A stretch of DNA of 64,000 bases. Origin: Leptobrachium leishanense. Its lineage: Eukaryota; Chordata; Amphibia; Anura; Megophryidae. A program made the position numbers and the translations under genes. The stretch lies in contig CM019066.1 of the NCBI GenBank assembly GCA_009667805.1, positions 118,435,690-118,499,689 on the forward strand, read 5' to 3'. The notes under the pieces are model-generated. The model did no database searches. It worked only from the letters and a program-made list of their open reading frames with translations, and was not told the DNA's origin. Below, piece by piece: positions 1 through 62,936 of this stretch. Positions within the stretch are counted from its first letter, which is position 1. Each line of letters begins with the position of its first letter.

Positions 1-127
1 GCACTGTGATATATTAGCCATTTTCGATACACAGTGAAGTGAGCCATGAATTAAAATGAGTTATGTGAATTCCTTAATTCAAACAGCCTTGAATTTGTTT
101 ACATTTTTGCTTCTGTGGGTTGTGCTA

Positions 128-50689
<50,562 letters not shown>

Positions 50690-50771
50690 TCAACGCATGT
50701 TCGCCCACAATGCACCACAATGGACCACAATGCACTTTTCCACTGTAACGAAGCTTGTAATTGGCTACAGC

Positions 50772-50800
50772 CTTGCACCTGACCACAGGTCAGGTGCAAG
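50772..50800. promoter_or_regulatory. Perfect 12-bp palindrome with E-boxes in the hAT leader
   Basis: CTTGCACCTGAC - 5 bases - GTCAGGTGCAAG. The same palindrome (11-bp arms) is kept at 41353-41379 in the deleted relative, with a different spacer. It could be a sub-terminal transposase-binding or promoter site; function inferred. Confidence 0.5.
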
Positions 50801-50890
50801 ACAGGTTCAAGACTATGCCAATCACGGCTCAGAGTCCTGATTGGGCACATTTTGCCCAATCATGGGCTCACAGAGCTAGGTCCCGCAGCA

Positions 50891-50901
50891 CACTATATAA
50901 G
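50891..50901 (+). promoter_or_regulatory. TATA box of the hAT element
   Basis: CACTATATAAGG about 295 bp inside the element end and upstream of the array. A CCAAT-like GCCAATCACG lies near 50817. Conserved in the relative (reverse complement near 41250-41262). Confidence 0.5.
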
Positions 50902-50999
50902 GCTTCACACAGCGCTTCAGCACATGGTTTGAGAGGAGATTTGAGAGGAGATTGTTCTTGTGTGAGTGTGTGTTCTCACTGCCAGTCTGCCACCAGCTA

Positions 51000-53900
51000 C
51001 TGGGGGGGTCTTAATTCTACACAATATCTGGGAATTGTTCTAATCTGTGTGTTATCACTGACATCCAGTATTTTGGATGTCAGTAATTTCTGCAAAATAT
51101 TTGAGAATTGAGGTAATCTGTGTCTTGTCACTGCCACCCTGAATTTTGGGGGTTCAGTAATTTCTACAAAATATTTGGGAATTGAGGTAATCTGTGTCTT
51201 GTCACTGCACCAGCAACTAATTGAGGATCAGTAATTTCTACAAAATATTTGGGAATTGAGGTAATCTGTGTCTTGTCACTGCCACTCAGAAATTTGGGGG
51301 GTCAGTAATTTCTACAAAATATTTGGGAATTGAGGTAATCTGTGTCTTGTCACTGCCACCCTGAATTTTGGGGGGTCAGTAATTTCTACAAAATATTTGG
51401 GAATTGAGGTAATCTGTGTCTTGTCACTGCCACCAGCAACTATTTTGGGGGGTCAGTAATTTCTACAAAATATTTGGGAATTGAGGTAATCTGTGTCTTG
51501 TCACTGCCACTCTGAATTATACGGGGTCAGTAATTTCTACAAAATATTTGGGAATTGAGATAATCTGTGTCTGGTGACTGCCACACTGAATTTTGGGGGG
51601 TCAGTAATTTCTATAAAATATTTGGAATTGAGGTAATCTGTGTCTTGTCACTGCCACCAGCAACTTTTGGGGGGTCAGTAATTACAAAAATATTTGGAAT
51701 TGAGGTAATCTGTGTCTTGTCACTGCCACCCTGAATTTTGGGGGGGGGGGGTCAGTAATTCTACAAAATATTTGGGAATTGAGGCAATCTGTGTCTTGTC
51801 ACTGCCACCAGCAACTATTTTGGGGTTCAATAATTTCTACAAAATATTTGGGAATTGAGGTAATCTGTGTCTTGTCACTGCCACCAGCAACTATTTTGGG
51901 GGGTCAGTAATTGTACAAAATATTTGGGAATTGAGGTAATCTGTGTCTTGTCACTGCCACCAGCAACTATTTTGGGGGTCAGTAATTTATACAAAATATC
52001 TGGGAATTGTTCTAATCTGTGTGTGTTCTCACTCCCAGCAACTATTTTGGGGGTCAGTAATTTCTACAAAATATTTGGGAATTGAGGTAATCTGTGTCTT
52101 GTTACTGCCACCAGCAACTATTTTGAGGGGTCAGTAATTTCTACGAAATATTTGGGAATTGAGGTAATCTGTGTCTTGTCACTGCCACCAGCAACTATTT
52201 TGGGGGTCAGTAATTTCTACAAATATTTTGGGAATTGAGGTAATCTTTGTCTTGTCACTGCCCCCTGAATTTTGGGGGTTCAGTAATTTCTAAAAATATT
52301 TGGAATTGAGGTAATCTGTGTCTTGTCACTGCCTCCCTGAATTTTGGGATCAGTAATTTCTACAAAATATTTGGAATTGAGGTAATCTGTTTTCTTGTCA
52401 CTGCCACCAGCAACTATATTGGGGATCAGTAATTTCTACAAAATATTTGGAATTGAGGTAATCTGTATCTTGTCACTGCCACCCTAATTTTGGGGGTTCA
52501 GTAATTTCTACAAATATTTGGAATTGAGGTAATCTGTGTCTTGTCACTGCCACCCTGAATTTTGGGTGGTCCGTAATTACTACAAAAATTGAATTATTTG
52601 GAATTGAGGTAATCTGTGTCTGGTCACTGCCACCCTGAATTTTGGGTGGTCCGTAATTACTACAAAATATTTGGGAATTGAAGTAATCTGTGTCTTGCCA
52701 CTGCCACCAGCAACTATTTTGAGGGGTCAGTAATTTCTACGAAATATTTGGAATTGAGGTAATCTGTGTCTTGTCACTGCCACCAGCAACTATTTTGGGG
52801 GTCAGTAATTTCTACAAAATATTTGGGAATTGAGGTAATCTGTGTCTTGTCACTGCCACTCTGAATTATACGGGGTCAGTAATTTCTACAAAATATTTGG
52901 GAATTGAGATAATCTGTGTCTGGTGACTGCCACACTGAATTTTGGGGGGTCAGTAATTTCTATAAAATATTTGGGAATTGAGGTAATCTGTGTCTTGTCA
53001 CTGCCACCAGCAACTATTTTGGGGGGTCAGTAATTTGTACAAAATATTTGGGAATTGAGGTAATCTGTGTCTTGTCACTGCCACCCTGAATTTTGGGGGG
53101 GGGGGGGTCAGTAATTTCTACAAAATATTTGGGAATTGAGGCAATCTGTGTCTTGTCACTGCCACCAGCAACTATTTTGGGGTTCAATAATTTCTACAAA
53201 ATATTTGGGAATTGAGGTAATCTGTGTCTTGTCACTGCCACCAGCAACTATTTTGGGGGGGTCAGTAATTTGTACAAAATATTTGGGAATTGAGGTAATC
53301 TGTGTCTTGTCACTGCCACCAGCAACTATTTTGGGGGGTCAGTAATTTATACAAAATATCTGGGAATTGTTCTAATCTGTGTGTTCTCACTCCCAGCAAC
53401 TATTTTGGGGGTCAGTAATTTCTACAAAATATTTGGGAATTGAGGTAATCTGTGTCTTGTCACTGCCACCAGCAACTATTTTGAGGGGTCAGTAATTTCT
53501 ACGAAATATTTGGGAATTGAGGTAATCTGTGTCTTGTCACTGCCACCAGCAACTATTTTGGGGGTCAGTAATTTCTACAAAATATTTGGGAATTGAGGTA
53601 ATCTTTGTCTTGTCACTGCCACCCTGAATTTTGGGGGTTCAGTAATTTCTAAAAATATTTGGGAATTGAGGTAATCTGTGTCTTGTCACTGCCTCCCTGA
53701 ATTTTGGGGATCAGTAATTTCTACAAAATATTTTGGAATTGAGGTAATCTGTTTTCTTGTCACTGCCACCAGCAACTATATTGGGGATCAGTAATTTCTA
53801 CAAAATATTTGGAAATTGAGGTAATCTGTATCTTGTCACTGCCACCCTTAATTTTGGGGGTTCAGTAACTTCTACAAATATTTGGAAATTGAGGTAATCT

Positions 53901-54753
53901 GTGTCTTGTCACTGCCACCCTGAATTTTGGGTGGTCCGTAATTACTACAAAATATTTGAATATTTGGGAATTGAGGTAATCTGTGTCTGGTCACTGCCAC
54001 CCTGAATTTTGGGTGGTCCGTAATTACTACAAAATATTTGGGAATTGAAGTAATCTGTGTCTTGCCACTGCCACCAGCAACTATTTTGAGGGGTCAGTAA
54101 TTTCTACGAAATATTTGGGAATTGAGGTAATCTGTGTCTTGTCACAGCCACCAGCAACTATTTTGGGGGGGTCAGTAATTTGTACAAAATATTTGGGAAT
54201 TGAGGTAATCTGTGTCTTGTCACTGCCTCCCTGAATTTTGGGGATCTGTAATTTCTACAAAATATTTTGGAATTGAGGTAATCTGTGTCTTGTCACTGCC
54301 ACCAGCAACTATATTGGGGATCAGTCATTTCTACAAAATATTTGGAAATTTAGGTAATCTGTGTCTTGTCACTGCCACCCTGAATTTTGGGGGTTCAGTA
54401 ACTTCTACAAATATTTGGAAATTGAGGTAATCTGTGTCTTGTCACTGCCACCCTGAATTTTGGGGGTTCAGTAATTTATACAAAATATCTGGGAATTGTT
54501 CTAATCTGTGTGTTCTCACTCCCAGCAACTATTTTGGGGGTCAGTAATTTCTACAAAATATTTGGGAATTGAGGTAATCTGTGTCTTGTCACTGCCACCA
54601 GCAACTATTTTGAGGGGTCAGTAATTTCTACGAAATATTTGGGAATTGAGGTAATCTTTGTCTTGTCACTGCCACCCTGAATTTTGGGGGTCAGTAATTT
54701 CTACAAAATATTTGAATATTTGGGAATTGAGGTAATCTGTGTCTTGTCACTGC
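51000..54753 (+). repeat. 69-77 bp minisatellite array, block 1, with 1.35-kb higher-order repeat
   Basis: About 50 units of GTCAGTAATTTCTACAAAAT ... GAATTGAGGTAATCTGTGTC ... CACTGCCACC followed by variable AGCAACTATTTTGGGG or CTGAATTTTGGGG. A rarer CTCCCAGCAAC variant has TTCTAATCTGTGTG. Rare variants (CTGAATTATACGGGG at 51512 and 52861; long G tract at about 51735 and 53090) repeat about 1350 bp apart, showing a higher-order duplication. Confidence 0.9.
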
Positions 54754-55485
54754 TAGAGATGAGCCAAACACCCCCCGAGTTCAGTTCGGATCCGAACCCG
54801 AACTTTCCAAATGTTCGAATCCGAATCCGAACCCGAACTCGAATTCAGTACAAGTCATTGGGGCTGAAAATTCGGTTTTTAGAGTGCCCTCCAAGAGGGC
54901 ATATATGCTAGATATTTGCCACAAAAGGTGTATGGGGGTCCAGGTAGTGCCCTGGGGGACAGGAAACAAGGACAAAAAGTAAAAATAAAAACGTTTTTAA
55001 AGGGACAGTGAGTTTTCCATGAAATAAGGGTCAAAAATAAAAACGAAAATTTCCTTCAAATATCGTGCCTAGGAGGTCCCGATAACCTGCCCGTGAAGTG
55101 GCGGATTTGTAGGATGTATAGAAACACTTAAAAACAAAATAATTATGTTTCAAATGACGGTAAATGCTTTTCATTTAATCTATCCATAAAACAACTGCTT
55201 GGGCAGGCAGTCTGTATGAAAAGAGGAGACGTTTTAGGAGTCGGACACGCAGAACAGTTTTAGTGATTTTTTTGGGCTAAATTATTGTGAAACTTATGCA
55301 GGCTTGGATGAAAGTAACAATAGGTGCTTTAAGGCTGGAGTCAGACTAGCGCACTTTTACGTGTGTTTAGGCGCACTTAATCACGGCCGCACTAGCAGCA
55401 AATGACACGCAATGACGGCCAATAGACGAAGTACGGCCGCACGAAAGTCCGCCGCGCAACGTAAGTGGAAAATGAATGCATTTTT
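54754..55485. mobile_element. Truncated nested hAT copy inside the array
   Basis: Begins TAGAGATGAGCCAAACACC right after array sequence gtcactgc and follows the 59138 copy closely. It contains the left 150 bp of a Harbinger-like element (from 55333) and stops abruptly at GAATGCATTTTTT, where array sequence (GTAATTTCTACAAATA) resumes. Confidence 0.8.
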
Positions 55486-58400
55486 TGTAATTTCTACAAA
55501 TATTTGGGAATTGAGGTCATCTGTGTCTTGTCACTGCCACCCTGAATTTTGGGGGGTCAGTAATTTCTACAAAATATTTGGGAATTGAGGTAATCTGTGT
55601 CTTGTCACTGCCACCCTGAATTTTCGGGGTCAGTAATCTCTACAAAATATTTGGGAATTGAGGTAATCTGTGTCTTGTCACTTCCACCCTGAATTTTGGG
55701 GGTCAGTAATTTCTACAAAATTTTTGGGAATTGAGGTAATCTGTGTCTTGTCACTGCCACCCTGAATTTTGGGGGATCAGTAATTTCTACAAAATATTTG
55801 GGAATTGAGGTAATCTGTTTCTTGTCACTGCCACCAGCAACTATTTTGGGGTTCAATAATTTCTACAAAATATTTGGGAATTGAGGTAATCTGTGTCTTG
55901 TCATTGCCACCCGGAATTTTGGGGGGTCAATAATTTCTACAAAATATTTGGGAATTGAAGTTAATCTGTGTCTTGTCACTGCCACCTGAATTTTGGGGGT
56001 CAGTAATTTCTACAAAATATTTGGGAATTGAAGTAATCTGTGTCTTGTCACTGCCACCAGCAACTATTTTGAGGGTCAGTAATTTCTACGAAAATATTTG
56101 GGAATTGAGGTAATCTGTGTCTTGTCACTGCCACCAGCAACTATTTTGGGGGTCAGTAATTTGTACAAAATATTGGGAATTGAGGTAATCTGTGTCTTGT
56201 CACTGCCACCCTGAATTTTGGGGGTTCAGTAATTTATACAGAATATCTGGGAATGTTCTAATCTGTGTGTTCTCACTCCCAGCAACTATTTTGGGGGTCA
56301 GTAATTCTACAAAATATTTGGAACTGAGGTAATCTGTGTCTTGTCACTGCCACCAGCAACTATTTTGAGGGTCAGTAATTTCTATGAAATATTTGGAATT
56401 GAGGTAATCTGTGTCTTGTCACTGCCACCAGCAACTATTTTGGGGGTCAGTAATTTCAACAAAATATTTGGGAATTGAGGTAATCTTTGTCTTGTCACTG
56501 CCACCCTGAATTTTGGGGGGTCCGTAATTTCTACAAATATTTGGGAATTGAGGTAATCTGTGTCTTGTCACTGCCTCCCTGAATTTTGGGGATCAGTAAT
56601 TTCTACAAAATATTTTGGAATTGAGATAATCTGTGTCTTGTCACTGCCACCAGCAACTATTTTGGGGATCAGTAATTTCTACAAAATATTTGGAAATTGA
56701 GGTAATCTGTGTCTTTCACTGCCACCCTGAATTTTGGGGGTTCAGTAACTTCTACAAATATTTTTGGAAATTGAGGTAATCTGTGTCTTGTCACTGCCAC
56801 CCTGAATTTTGGGTGGTCCGTAATTACTACAAAATATTTGGGAATTGAAGTAATCTGTGTCTTGTCACTGCCCACAGCAACTATTTTGAGGGGACAGTAA
56901 TTTCTACTAAATATTTGGGAATTGAGGTAATCTGTGTCTTGTCACTGCCACCAGCAACTAATTTTGGGGGTTCAGTAATTTGTACAAAATATTTGGGAAT
57001 TGAGGTAATCTGTGTCTTGTCACTGCCACCCTGAATTTTGGGTGGTCCGTAATTACTACAAAATATTTGGGAATTGAAGTAATCTGTGTTTTGTCATCTG
57101 CCACCACCAAACTATTTTGAGGGGTCAGTAATTTCTACGAAATATTTGGGAATTGAGGTAATCTGTGTCTTGTCACTGCCACCAGCAACTATTTTGAGGG
57201 GTCAGTAATTTGTACAAAATATTTGGGAATTGAGGTAATCTGTGTCTTGTCACTGCCACCCTGAATTTTGGGGGTTCAGTAATTTATACAGAATATCTGG
57301 GAATTGTTCTAATCTGTGTGTTCTCACTCCCAGCAACTATTTTGGGGGTCAGTAATTTCTACAAAATATTTGGGAACTGAGGTAATCTGTGTCTTGTCAC
57401 TGCCACCAGCAACTATTTTGAGGGGTCAGTAATTTCTATGAAATATTTGGGAATTAAGGTAATCTGTGTCTTGTCACTGCCACCAGCAACTATTTTGGGG
57501 GGGTCAGTAATTTCTACAAAATATTTGGGAATTGAGGTAATCTTTGTCTTGTCACTGCCACCCTGAATTTTGGGGGTCAGTAATTTCTACAAAATATTTG
57601 AATATTTGGGAATTGAGGTAATCTGTGTCTTGTCACTGCCACCCTGAATTTTGGGGGTTCAGTAATTTCTACAAAAATTTGGGAATTGTTCTAATCTGTG
57701 TGTTCTCACTCCCAGCAACTATTTTGGGGGTCAGTAATTTCTACAAAATATTTGGGAATTGTGGTAATCTGTGTCTTGTCACTGCCACCAGCACCTATTT
57801 TGAGGGGTCAGTAATTTCTACGAAAAATTTGGGAATTGAGGTAATCTGTGTCTTGTCACTGCCACCAGCAACTATTTTGGGGGTCAGTAATTTCAACAAA
57901 ATATTTGGGAATTGAGGTAATCTTTGTCTTGTCACTGCCACTGAATTTTGGGGGGTCCGTAATTTCTACAAAATATTTGGGAATTGAGGTAATCTGTGTC
58001 TTGTCACTGCCTCCCTGAATTTTGGGGATCAGTAATTCTACAAAATATTTTGGAATTGAGATAATCTGTGTCTTGTCACTGCCACCAGCAACTATTTTGG
58101 GGATCAGTAATTTCTACAAAATATTTGGAAATTGAGGTAATCTGTGTCTTTCACTGCCACCTGAATTTTGGGGGTTCAGTAACTTCTTACAAATTTTTGG
58201 AATTGAGGTAATCTGTGTCTTGTCACTGCCACCCTGAATTTTGGGTGGTCCGTAATTACTACAAAATATTTGGGAATTGAAGTAATCTGTGTCTTGTCAC
58301 TGCCACCAGCAACTATTTTGAGGGGACAGTAATTTCTACTAAATATTTGGGAATTGAGGTAATCTGTGTCTTGTCACTGCCACCAGCAACTATTTTGGGG

Positions 58401-59137
58401 GTCAGTAATTGTACAAAATATTTGGGAATTGAGGTAATCTGTGTCTTGTCACTGCCACCTGAATTTTGGGGGGTCCGTAATTACTACAAAATATTTGGGA
58501 ATTGAAGTAATCTGTGTTTTGTCACTGCCACCAGCAACTATTTTGAGGGGTCAGTAATTTCTACGAAATATTTGGGAATTGAGGTAATCTGTGTCTTGTC
58601 ACTGCCACCAGCAACTATTTTGAGGGGTCAGTAATTTGTACAAAATATTTGGGAATTGAGGTAATCTGTGTCTTGTCACTGCCACCCTGAATTTTGGGGG
58701 TTCAGTAATTTATACAAAATATCTGGGAATTGTTCTAATCTGTGTGTTCTCACTCCCAACAACTATTTTGGGGGTCAGTAATTTATACAAAATATCTGGG
58801 AATTGTTCTAATCTGTGTGTTCTCACTCCCAACAACTATTTTGGGGGTCAGTAATTTCTACAAAATACTTGGGAATTGAGGTAATCTGTGTCTTGTCACT
58901 GCCACCAGCAACTATTTTGAGGGGTCAGTAATTTCTACAAAAGATTTGGGAATTGAGGTAATTTGTGTCTTGTCACTGCCACCAGCAACTATTTTGGGGG
59001 TCAGTAATTTCTACAAAATATTTGGGAATTGAGGTAATCTTTGTCTTGTCACTGCCACCCTGAATTTTGGGGGGTCAGTAATTTCTACAAAATATTTGAA
59101 TATTTGGGAATTGAGGTAATCTGTGTCTTGTCACTGG
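55486..59137 (+). repeat. Minisatellite array, block 2
   Basis: About 50 further units. The last ~60 bp before the nested element, including the odd double ATATTTGAATATTTGGG, duplicates the end of block 1 exactly 4384 bp earlier. Confidence 0.9.
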
Positions 59138-59618
59138 TAGAGATGAGCCGAACACCTCCCGAGTTCAGTTCGGATCCGAACCCGAACTTTCCAAATGTTC
59201 GAATCCGAATCCGAACCCGAACTCGAACTCAATACAAGTCAATGGGGCTGAAAATTCGGTTTTTAGAGTGCCCTCCAAGAGGGCATATATGCTAGATATT
59301 TGCCACAAAAGGTGTATGGGGGTCCAGGTAGTGCCCTGGGGGACAGGAAACAAGGACAAAAAGTAAATAAAAAACGTTTTTAAAGGGACAGTGAGTTTTC
59401 CATGAAATAAGGGTCAAAAATAAAAACAAAAAATTCCTTCAAATATCGTGCCTAGGAGGTCCCGATAACCTGCCCGTGAAGTGGCGGATTTGTAGGATGT
59501 ATAGAAACACTTTAAAACAAAATAATTATGTTTCAAATGACGGTAAATGCTTTTCATTTAATCTATCCATAAACAACTGCTTGGGGCGGCAGTCTGTATG
59601 AAAAGAGGAGACGTTTAA

Positions 59619-60057
59619 GGCTAGGGTCAGTCGAGCGTGATTTCTACGGACTGTACGTCCGTGCACACGGACGGACGTCAGTACGGAAGACACAGTAGTG
59701 GCCACACAGTCCTTTTATTCACTGATGTATTTTTGTAGAAGGGAAAATAAAATAAAAAGCAAAACCATTTTGTCCGTGAAAAATGCTGGACGTATAAATG
59801 CAGTCCGTCTGACCACGTTCCATCACTCACACACAAAGCTATGCAGACGTTGCGGACGCAGCGCACTTTGTGCGGCCGTTCTAGCGGTTGTACGTTCTTG
59901 CCTGCCTTGCGTCCGTGGGCCGCGGCCGTTGTGCGTCCGCAGTTCAGTGCGGACGTACTTCGTGTAACGGGCTCCGATGGGCTTCCTGTCATGCTATCAC
60001 GGACGTACTTTTAGGCGCAATCACGGACGTGAACACTACGCTCGTCTGACAGCAGCC
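59619..60057. mobile_element. Harbinger-like MITE 1
   Basis: GGCTAGGGTCAGTCGAGCG and CGCTCGTCTGACAGCAGCC ends. The 54.8 kb sister copy shows the empty site (GACGTTTTAGGAGTCGG), which confirms insertion at a TTA/TAA. Interior rich in CGGACGTAC-type inverted repeats. Confidence 0.7.
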
Positions 60058-60156
60058 TTAGGAGTCGGACATGCAGAACAGGTTTAGTGATTTTTTTGGC
60101 TAAATTATTGTTAAACTTATGCAGGCTTTGGATGAAAGTAACAATAGGTGCTTTAA

Positions 60157-60583
60157 GGCTGGGGTCAGACTAGCGCACTTTTAACGTGTGCTTAGGCGCA
60201 CTTAATCACGGCCGCACTAGCAGCAAATGACACGCAATGACGGCCAATATACGAAGTACGGCCGCACGAAAGTCCGGCCGCGCAACGTAAGTGGAAAATG
60301 AACGCATTTTTTCGAGAACGCTGAACATCTAGTACTGACGTACAGAGTGCGCTGCATCCGCATAGCGGCGTGTGTACGTGATTAGGAGACGTCAGACGCT
60401 GCTCATGTCCGGCCAACATAACGTCCAGACACCCAAAGTTTCCTGGTTTGGATCCATAAAAAATCATGCACAGAAATGCACATCGTTTGACCGTTTAAGC
60501 GCTTTCCATGAAAAAACACCTCAATGCGTTCGGACGCACTTTTTAACGTTCGCTGCGAAAAATGCGTTCGTTTGACCCTAGCC
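60157..60583. mobile_element. Harbinger-like MITE 2
   Basis: GGCTGGGGTCAGACTAGCG and CGTTTGACCCTAGCC ends with TAA on both sides (60154-60156, 60584-60586). The relative at 40586 has the uninserted sequence GCTTTAAATTTGGGCC. Confidence 0.75.
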
Positions 60584-62159
60584 TAAAATTGTGCCTTTAG
60601 CGTCGGCAACAGTGCCGTCACACAGTCTCACCCCTCTGAGGATATGAATCTGATACAGGCGTCAGTGGCAGTGCAGCCAAATATTGTGCCTTTGGTGCCA
60701 GGCCAGCAAGTGCCATCATACAGTAACCCCTCTGTGGTATTGTGGAAGAGTGCAGGGGTGGACCATACAGTCAGGGCCGGTGCTAGACTATTTTGCGCCC
60801 TAGGCAAGACCAGCTACTTGCACCCCCCCAAAAAAAAAAACAACACAACATGAAACTGCTAAATTTCTTTTTACTTAAGAATAAAGTTTGAAAAGCACTA
60901 ATAGTAAAGGTAAAATAAATATAAATAAACTGTATTAAACCATTTTAAATTAACTGTATTGAACAAACTTAAATTAACGAAAAAGATAAATAAAAGTTGT
61001 CACGTAAGTTTCAATTTCAGACACATCAAAATTTCACTTTGCGTGCCTTATCCTTTGCAAATTTTCATCATGCGTTTATATATATATTGTCCAGGCCAGC
61101 TCACATCATGCGTATATATATTGCCCAGGCCAATCCCCTGGTGGAGATAGGGGGTTCATTTGAACCCCGATATCTCCAGGCATCTAGTGGGTCATGGAGG
61201 GTGTCAATCGAAAGGCCTGAGCATGGCCTTTCGAATGATACCCAACATGACCAGGTATAAAGTAAAAAAAATAAAATAAAAACATGTGTTTTTTTTGAGT
61301 GATATTCTTATTAATGCAGCAATATTGTGCACATTGCAATTATAATGTGAACGATGATGCACTAATGATTTTTTTCTATGGGTGCGTTTGCTATAAATCA
61401 CGTAATTCCCCCCACAAAATGTAACAAGTCCCCATTTCTAATTTTTGTACAAGCGCACCCCATAGAAAACATAACCGCAAACGCCCATGTGCTAAAATGT
61501 GAAAAAAAACAACACTTTACACACTTCAGATGATTAAGAATTAAATTTTGATTGCATTTTTTTCATAATATACAGTCAGGACAGGACGTATACATATAAA
61601 AATGATATATTATGAATCTGCAGAGTCTGCCAGAAAGGACGATATCTATCATGTCGGTCATTTAACAAAATGTGGCTTCAAAATCACGTTTAAACATGAT
61701 GAACGAAAGCGGTAAAAATGAGCTGAGCACATAACGGTGAAATAGAGCATATTATAAGTTTTAGGAGGGAAATTAACACTTCTCAAATCTCAATCAGAAG
61801 CAGACACCACCCCACCCCCTCAGTATAGTCTACAATGTATCAAATTGATTAGACCAGACTATAAACACCTGTTATGACGTTTGAAAAATACAGGTCATTC
61901 AGAGTTGAGAATCTTTGCACGTACACATTAGTTTTTAATTTAATATATAATAAACCGTTGCTTATAATATTCTGCAGTAAAGAATCTCTTTATTTCTAGC
62001 TTTTTTAGTATTTTTTTAAGTATTTTCTATACTTTTTTCAAAATTTATTTTTTGCGAACTCGAACCGAACACACCCAAAAAGTTCGAAGTTTGCGAACTT
62101 TCGAACAACCAAAGTTCGGTTCCAACTCCGAACCATCCAAACCGAACAGCTCATCCCTA

Positions 62160-62870
62160 GTCACTGCCACCAGCAACTATTTTGGGGGTCAGTAATTTCT
62201 ACAAAATATTTGGGAATTGATTTAATCTGTGTCTTGTCACTGCCACCAGCAACTATTTTGGGGGTCAGTAATTTCTACAAAATATTTGGGAATTTAGGTA
62301 ATCTGTGTCTTGTCACTGCCACCAGCAACTATTTTGGGGGGTCAGTAATTTCTACAAAAGATTTGGGAATTGAGGTAATCTGTGTCTTGTCACTGCCACC
62401 AGCAACTATTTTGGGGGGTTAGTAATTTCTACAAAATATTTGGGAATTGAGGTAATCTGTGTCTTGTCACTGCCACCAGCAACTATTTTGGGGGGTCAGT
62501 AATTTCTACAAAAGATTTGGGAATTGAGGTAATCTGTGTCTTGTCACTGCCACCAGCAACTATTTTGGGGGTCAGTAATTTCTACAAAATATTTGGGAAT
62601 TGAGGTAATCTGTGTCTTGTCACTGCCACCAGCAACTATTTTGGGGGTTCAGTAATTTCTACAAAATATTTGGGAATTGAGGAAATCTGTGTCTTGTCAC
62701 TGCCACCCTGAATTTTGGGGGGTCAGTAATTTCTACAAAATATTTGGGAATTGAGGTAATCTGTGTCTTGTCACTGCCACCAGCAACTATTTTGGGGGGT
62801 CAGTAATTTCTACAAAAGATTTGGGAATTGAGGTAATCTGTGTCTGTCACTGGCTGCCAGCTATCAGGGT
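62160..62870 (+). repeat. Minisatellite array, block 3 (promoter-distal end)
   Basis: About nine more regular units, all with the AGCAACTATTTTGGGG or CTGAATTTTGGGG ending. It then passes into unique leader sequence CACTGGCTGCCAGCTATCAG, 70 bp before the transposase start codon. Confidence 0.9.
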
Positions 62871-62936
62871 GTGTCACTGAGTTATACCAGAGTTGAATCA
62901 GAGTTCTGTATATATGTAATCTATATATCACTCACC

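Larger units (their letters stand above)
59138..62159. mobile_element. hAT-like element nested in the array, complete, with secondary insertions
   Basis: Ends TAGAGATGAGCCGAACACC and CCGAACAGCTCATCCCTA. Flanks gtcactgg and gtcactgc (7/8; also array sequence, so weak evidence alone). Carries the shared module (CCCTCCAAGAGGGCATATAT, GTGGCGGATTTGTAGGATGT), two Harbinger-like inserts and piggyBac-like interior at about 61130-61680. No transposase. Confidence 0.8.

Noticed and set aside
51867..59295. ORFs reading CHCHQQLFWG-type repeats within the array
   Set aside because: Translations of the minisatellite; units of different length break the frame and there are no long conserved frames.
51000..62870. 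Long regular repeats that might be read as a CRISPR array
   Set aside because: Units are directly adjacent with no unique spacers, vary in length from 69 to 77 bp, and lie in vertebrate DNA inside a transposon; this is a minisatellite.
62871..62936. N-terminal extension of the transposase from the upstream codon
   Set aside because: The upstream start is GTG; the ATG at 62937 begins after a normal leader and has acceptable context (CACCATG).
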